Source: Cololabis saira (Eukaryota; Chordata; Actinopteri; Beloniformes; Belonidae). Taken from it: 64,000 nucleotides of DNA. The DNA lies in contig NC_084607.1 of the NCBI RefSeq assembly GCF_033807715.1, positions 13,280,441 through 13,344,440 on the forward strand. Direction: 5' to 3'. Below the pieces are notes generated by a model. It saw nothing but the letters and a program-made list of their open reading frames with translations. It was not told the DNA's origin and searched no databases. Below, piece by piece: positions 58,086 through 64,000 of the stretch. A program made the position numbers and the translations under genes. Every line of letters starts with the position of its first letter. Within the stretch, counting starts at the first letter, position 1.

Positions 58086-61000
58086 ATGGGGAGGGGAGGG
58101 GGGGCCCCCCTCAGCTTCAGCCTGGGCTCTCCTGACCCCTTACCCACCACTGAGGCAGATAGGTTGCCAATATAACTGACTTGAAGACTTGGGCTGTGGT
58201 TTTTTAATAGGATGAGGCAAAATTATGCAGCGCTACCTGGACTTATGTTCCACTCCTGTCACACAGATGGCTTCAGACGGCATCTAATTGGCACCCATGG
58301 CAGCTCTCTGATCAGAGATGACAGTAAAATATTCATTGCATCAGTAAGAAGACAGTGACCGACACTGCGGACAAACACAGCAGAATCATATTACCCTTAA
58401 ACCCCATCGGCAAACAACTCTATACCGGCTTTTAAATCAAATTATATGAATCCATGTTAACCATGCAGATTGGATTAAAGGCTTTTCATTAAGTGAGTCA
58501 TGGAACAATTTTGATACAATTAGTTTGTCCTTTGTGCCCACCGATTGCTCCATCTATCTTTTCAACTCCACACTGTGAATACAAGCAGGATGCTTTATTT
58601 ATCTGTCTTATTCTTATTCAGCTTAATTCCAGTACAATAAAGCAGGTATGTTTTTTATTACCGCTTGAGAATGCAGGACCTGTTTCAGCATGGATTGCAT
58701 TTGGGTTTAGTTGCCCCTTTGGCTCATTTTCATTACTCCTGCTATGTGAGAGATTGTCAGAGAGAGATAACTGCTATTTCTCAGCTGGCTCCATTTCCCA
58801 GTCTATCTTTAATGTGATCTTAAACGCCCAGATGTTCTTGCAAAATAAAAGAGATTCACATGTTGAACCCCTTATGAATCTCATAAGCCCCCTGCCACCC
58901 ATCTTCTACACTTACAAAACCCAAATGTTGCCACGGACATAAGAAGAACACATTAAACAGGGCGACCGCTAGAGTAATGGCATATTGCATCCCTGCAGAG
59001 TGGTAGATCTTAAAAGGACAACTAATCCAGCTTTTTTCCTGTTTAGCTCCTGTTATCATTTGCTCTTTTTTTTTTCAAAGCCACAGAAGGCCATCCTGGC
59101 AGGCCCCCGGGAGAGTGGCCAAGTCCAGCTGAGTGGAGGAAAGGCTGATTTGTATTTCAGACCCCAGGACACATGCTGAGGCAGTCCAATCTTTAGTGCA
59201 TTGGGACTGACTCTTCCTGCCCTTCTCCTTCTGTGGGCGGCGAAAAATATAGATAATTTAATTCCAACAAGCTCGGTTCTCTCAGCACACCAGGCTGGCT
59301 CCAACTGTTCGTGGGAATGTGTGTATGTGAGTGCAGATCACTACACCAATGAGGTGACGTGTGAAGTCCGTGGGTGTTTGTGCTACACACCGGTCCTAAA
59401 CTTGTGTTCACAATGGAAAGGTAGATGCCGGATCAATGGTATGGCATGGATATTGGTGAAGCCTGCAGAATCTGTGCGTGTGGCACTGTGTATGTGGGCT
59501 GCGTGCAGCTTAGTGACTGACCTGTAGCCCATATGCTTTGCAATAGGTCTTGCTTTATCACTTCCCATATCAGTGGGAGGCCAGAGGGATTTCCTTCATG
59601 TTGATATTATTTTTACTCTCCCATATTACAGTGATTGTAAATTATGCCTCATCGCTTATTTCCGGATAAGGGATGCTTTCAGGAGAGGCTTCAGCTCCGC
59701 TCTGTTTTTATCAAGCTTCATGAGCATCTACGTTGATGCAGCAGCAGCAGCTCTGTTTTTAGCTCTAGGCTAACTTGCATTAACTTTGGCCTAGGGGATG
59801 GCAGCTTAATGCACATCTTCTAGAAACACACTGAATGGGTTTATTTGCATGCACCCTGGGATCTGAAACATTTCTCTAAGCCTCGTTCAAAGGCAAGAGA
59901 CAAAACTCGGAGATTACATCTTAAATTCTGCCTCTTGAGGATTGCTCGCTTAATATACGACTGTTTGGATCATTTCTGATACCTATGCATTTTCTTTGTA
60001 GCCTTTTGTAAGCATATTCACAAACACAAGCAAGATAGACTAGCCACGAAACATCCACTGACTTTGTTTAGTAGAGGGCGGAAAAGTAATTGGTTGATCT
60101 TCGATTGACCAAGCGCGTGAACTTTGTGACTCATGGAATCAGACTGTTCAATCACAGGAGGGTTGGCCAAGACCTCATCTAGAGGTTCAAAGGATCAATC
60201 AGCCGGGAAACCGCTGAACAAATAGTCTGAAACAAAGATCAAAAGCAACACAGTGACCTGTGAAACTGTAGTGGAAACCCTTGCAAACACACCAGTCCAA
60301 ACAGTCAGGAATCTGGGGAGGGGGGGTATACAGAGGGATTAATTGTGCAGTTCTTTTCAAAATGGCTTGAAGAATCAGTATCTGCGGCTGTTTTCCTGCA
60401 TTTATATTTGAGCCCATGTTGTGTCCTACAAAATGGCAGTCTTGGTGGCAATCAGCTTCCCCCAAGGGTGTCAGTCTGCCTCCTCCTCACATCCCCGCTG
60501 TGTTTTGTTCAACTGTCTTGTCAGTGCTTTTGTCAGAGGATGTTAATTTGAGCGTATCACTCACCAGGTCCCATGCCCAATATACTCTGGGAAGTTTTAA
60601 TGCCAAAAATTGAATTACGGATACTAAAGGAGTAGCAGCTCTTTCCGCAAATCTGTTGCTATGGTTACTTGTTTTGTGCTTTTGTAGATTTTATTTACCC
60701 AAAAAAAGGCAAAGCCTACAGGCACTTGATGGGCTTTACTGTATAACATATCGGTTTGGGGCCGATCTCGGAGGATATGCGTCGTGCCTTGTGTTCCTGC
60801 AAGGTGAAAAAAGGAGAATATTAATGCACCTCTGCAGATGTAAAGTCTTGAGATTGTTCAAACCACAGCACAGACCTGGGCTCCTGCTCAGTCATCTGCA
60901 ACAATTTCAAACCAGAGCCTGTTTGGTTTCCTCACCAGTCACTTCAGGCATTTCTAACCCCCCCCCCCCTCCTTCCACAAGACAGAGATCCAGCACAGAT

Positions 61001-62346
61001 TTGTACGCTGGGAGTTATTCTTTCCGCTCCCTGGACAGTTACAATTACTGCCTCCTAAAATGGACAGTTGCCATAATTCTTTAGTCCAAATTTTCCAAAC
61101 AGCTGTATTTTGTTGCTGATGCTACATTTACATTTTTTGAAAAAAAAAAAGTCTCATGTGGAGGGTATTTAGGAACCTCCCCAGTAATCATGTTTTAATA
61201 GCACTAAGTGACAGTTTTCCTATCTCATTTGTGTAGTGTAACCATCTGTTTAAGCTACAGATTGGGCTCTTCTGTGAATACATCATGCTTTTGTCTTCAC
61301 TCTCTGCGCTAATTAGTATCTGGAGGCAGTTCATGTACCGGAACGCTGCTTGCTATTGGCTTGCTCAAACAGCTCTCCGAAACCTGCAGGTAAAACCCCC
61401 TCAAGAGCTTTTAGCAGCGACACCAGCAGGTGTGGGCTTAAAAGCAGCGTACGTAGCCCTCGTCCGTGGTCCCTCTTTGGGTTTTATCACCTCCCAACAT
61501 TTTGCGTGACTCTAGGCTCTCACAAGCACTGGGGTTTGGTTAATTACATTTTGCACATTCATTTCGCTTTGTGAGCACAGTGGAGACCTTGCCATTTTTG
61601 TTTTTTAATCCAATTTACACTGAATCTACCATACACTGGTCCTTTTTTATTTGTGTTTTTTTAGTCAAGTGAGGATGGGCACAGAGCCCAGCACGAGGAT
61701 GAAAGAAAAACCACAGCTTGCTGCACAACAAGTCAGCCTGTTATCTTCAATTATCTCCCCGCTTGATGCTACTTGTCTGCTTTTATTTGGTCTCTAACAA
61801 CCCCCCATCCTTATTCTCTTCTCATATCCTATTATTAACTTTTTACCTCAGTTTCTTATGCGTCACGTTGCCTTTGCCTCAGTCAAAATTATGCCTATTG
61901 TTCTTTTTTGTGCATTTTATCTAATAATATTGTTTGAATCAGCCTTTTGCTCATTCAAATGTCAGTCTGTTATTGCTGCATTTTTGTCTCTTTGATCCTC
62001 TATCCTCTGTGTTTCATTTCACCTCGGTGTAAATGGGGAGTTATTGATTTCATCTCTATTTCTGTTCTCTGCTTTGTCTCTGCATTGTGTGGCCTCTTGG
62101 TTCCCTGCAGCTTCTAAGATTGTTTCTGATAGCCTTGTTCTTGCTTACAGCGGCATTAAGCACACTATCATGAATCTATCATTTCATCCCACTCTGCCTC
62201 TCTTGCCCAGTGACATCATCAGAGCCTCGCAGAGTCTCTCCCCCCTTGAAGCCATATCTGAATCTCAAGCCTTCCCCTCCCGGTGGAGGAATAAACTGCC
62301 CACCTCTGACACCGTTCAGTGCCTGATCTCCTCCTATAGTCTTCTC
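58086..62346. other. pde4a intron 1, unassigned part
   Basis: No exon of a shorter pde4a isoform was recognised; I looked for the known mammalian N-termini as I remember them. A poly-C run lies at about 60959-60970. Otherwise no repeat family or coding signal. Conserved non-coding elements cannot be judged from one genome. Confidence 0.45.
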
Positions 62347-62921
62347 TACGACGGAGTATTAGGGCCAAACTAAGACAAAAAAAATTGGAAATTACGAGAA
62401 TAAACTCGTAATATTACGAGAATAAAGTCGTAAAATTACGAGAATAAAGTCGTAATGTTGCAAGAATAAAGTCGTAATAGAATAAAGTCGTAATATTATG
62501 AGAATAAAGTTGTAATAGAATAAAGTCGTAATATTACGAGAATAAAGTTGTAATAGAATAAAGTCGTAATATTATGAGAATAAAGTCGTAATATTACGAG
62601 AATAAAGTCGTTACATTACGAGAATAAAGTCGTAATGTTGCGAGAATAAAGTCGTAATATTATGAGAATATAATTTATGAGAACTCTAACAGGAAGAGCT
62701 TCTTCTCCCTGTGTTAAAATGAGGAATATTGAGCAACTTGTGAAGTTATATTTATATATTTATAATATATTACGACTTTATTCTCGTAATTTTACGACTT
62801 TATTCTCGTAATATTATGACTTTATTCTCGTAATTTTACGACTTTATTCTCATTACATTATGACTTTATTCTCGTAATTTCCTTTTTTTGTTTTTTTGTT
62901 TGGCCCTAATACTCCGTCGTA
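62347..62921. mobile_element. Palindromic element with AATAAAGTCGTAAT arrays
   Basis: The ends TACGACGGAGTATTAGGGCC and GGCCCTAATACTCCGTCGTA are perfect inverted repeats; an apparent 6-bp duplication CTTCTC flanks them. Inside, a tandem array of about 20 bp (TTACGAGAATAAAGTCGTAA) runs from 62380 to 62670 and its reverse complement from 62767 to 62880, forming a very large imperfect hairpin. Thirteen AATAAA hexamers lie on the + strand. No coding. Superfamily unknown to me. Confidence 0.8.
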
Positions 62922-64000
62922 CTTCTCTCTAAAGTTACTCTGCTAAATTTTTCATTCTTCTCGCTCCGAACGGTTCCTTAAGGTTCAGACTTCAGCAGCC
63001 TAACAGAAACAAATATGTTCATCACAGAGCTGGAAATCAGCTGCCATTAAATGGGGACTTCAAACAGGCCTACAGATCAAAGAGAAGAATATTTGAGATG
63101 AAAAAACAAGCAGCTCTTTAAAAACCATCTTGGGAGTTTTGAATCACCTTCTCCTTGGATTTACCCTTTCAGGCGGCCCAGAAAATAAAGCTTTTTAGGA
63201 GGCAGTAATTGTAATTTATTCTTCAAGCCTATAGGTGCTGTGAGGAATTGGAAGGAAGAACCTGTTCTGAGTAATGAAAGAGTGAAACTCAAACTGAGAA
63301 AATGATCTTCACTGCTAATACTTGGAAAATATTAAATGTCAAAATATTTCAGCTTTATAAAAACCTGCAAAATGATGTTCACACTTTTTGAGATTTGAAT
63401 TGCAAGACAGTGAGTGAGGACATTGATCTCCTGTGGGTCGGAGAGGCCACCATCAATCTGAAACACAGAGTGACGCCAAGGAAAAGGTGGTGCCCCCCCC
63501 CCCCCGCCCCGCTCAAAATGTGCTTTAGGCGGCTGTCTCAGCGCAGATCTCTTTGAATGACTGAGACTCTTACAATCTGCCTGTCAGCTGTGCGTCAGTG
63601 CAGCGGGCACACGTTTGAGTGGAAAGAACAAATGCCGCACACCTGTCGAGCAGAGCACCCCATCCGAATACTGTGGGGTAAGCATAGGTAAGAAGCAGAG
63701 AGCCCGCTTCAAACAAAAACTAACAACAAAAGGGATGCAAAAGGGATGAAGGCATTCACCTGGAGACCGCACATGGTGCCAAGGCTCATTTGAAGAAGTT
63801 TTTTGCGCTTGCTCAGCTGTCTGCTGATGCCAAACTCTCATCTGAGGTCTCGCTGCCTGTGGACAGGGTTGCTGCTGCTCCCAGGTTCTGGCAGGATGTC
63901 AGTTTTACTAGGTGATTACGAAAGAGAGCCGTCCCTGTTTAGAGTAAAGAGACAGATGGTGTTAAAAAGCGCTCACCACGTCACAGATGTGCTTCTCTGT
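62922..64000. other. pde4a intron 1, window end
   Basis: No exon or repeat family recognised; a poly-C run at about 63493-63504. Confidence 0.45.

Overview
This window is vertebrate nuclear DNA, almost certainly from a ray-finned (teleost) fish. The genes have many short exons with GT-AG introns. The encoded proteins align by eye along their whole length with human CDC37, TYK2, RAVER1 and PDE4A. The spaces between exons are full of repeats typical of fish genomes: non-autonomous hAT elements, a Tc1-like palindrome, L1-like and Rex/L2-like LINE fragments, and long TA, CCTT and ATCC arrays. All recognised genes lie on the + strand.

Layout. 1-253: last exons of an immunoglobulin-domain gene. 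1548-2025: the small mitochondrial twin CX9C gene cmc4. 2026-5556: repeat-rich spacer ending in a palindromic MITE that abuts the cdc37 promoter. 5862-12297: complete cdc37 (8 coding exons, 376 aa), co-chaperone that delivers kinases to Hsp90. 13501-25455: complete tyk2 (a non-coding first exon plus 23 coding exons, 1171 aa), a JAK-family kinase of cytokine receptors. 25456-28583: spacer ending in a 5'-truncated L1-like insertion. 28788-38446: complete raver1 (14 coding exons, 730 aa), an RNA-binding splicing co-regulator. 38447-55078: a long spacer with repeats and no recognised gene. 55079-55377: first coding exon of a long isoform of pde4a. From there to 64000 is pde4a intron 1; the rest of the gene lies beyond the window.

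The order cdc37-tyk2-raver1-pde4a matches the gene set of human 19p13.2 (ICAM cluster, RAVER1, TYK2, CDC37, PDE4A), though not its exact order. This supports the gene calls and makes an ICAM-type identity plausible for the Ig gene. CDC37 and TYK2 are also linked by function, because CDC37 is the kinase-specific Hsp90 adaptor. No operon logic applies; each gene has its own promoter region.

Mobile elements dominate the rest. Several insertions can be delimited to the base from intact target-site duplications (TSDs). Three element families are each present twice in this one window: a hAT element carrying a large CCTT/GGAA array, a hAT element with CAGTACTCGAG ends, and an unclassified long-TIR element with TAGTCCATGG ends. 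Two of the elements are nested inside others, which gives relative insertion ages. I found no credible new protein system. The best leads are the unclassified long-TIR element, the array-carrying MITE, a polyadenylation-signal-rich palindrome in pde4a intron 1, and an altered APE motif in the Tyk2 kinase domain. All exon boundaries were read by eye from reading frame, splice sites and remembered family sequence; none was checked by alignment or transcript data.
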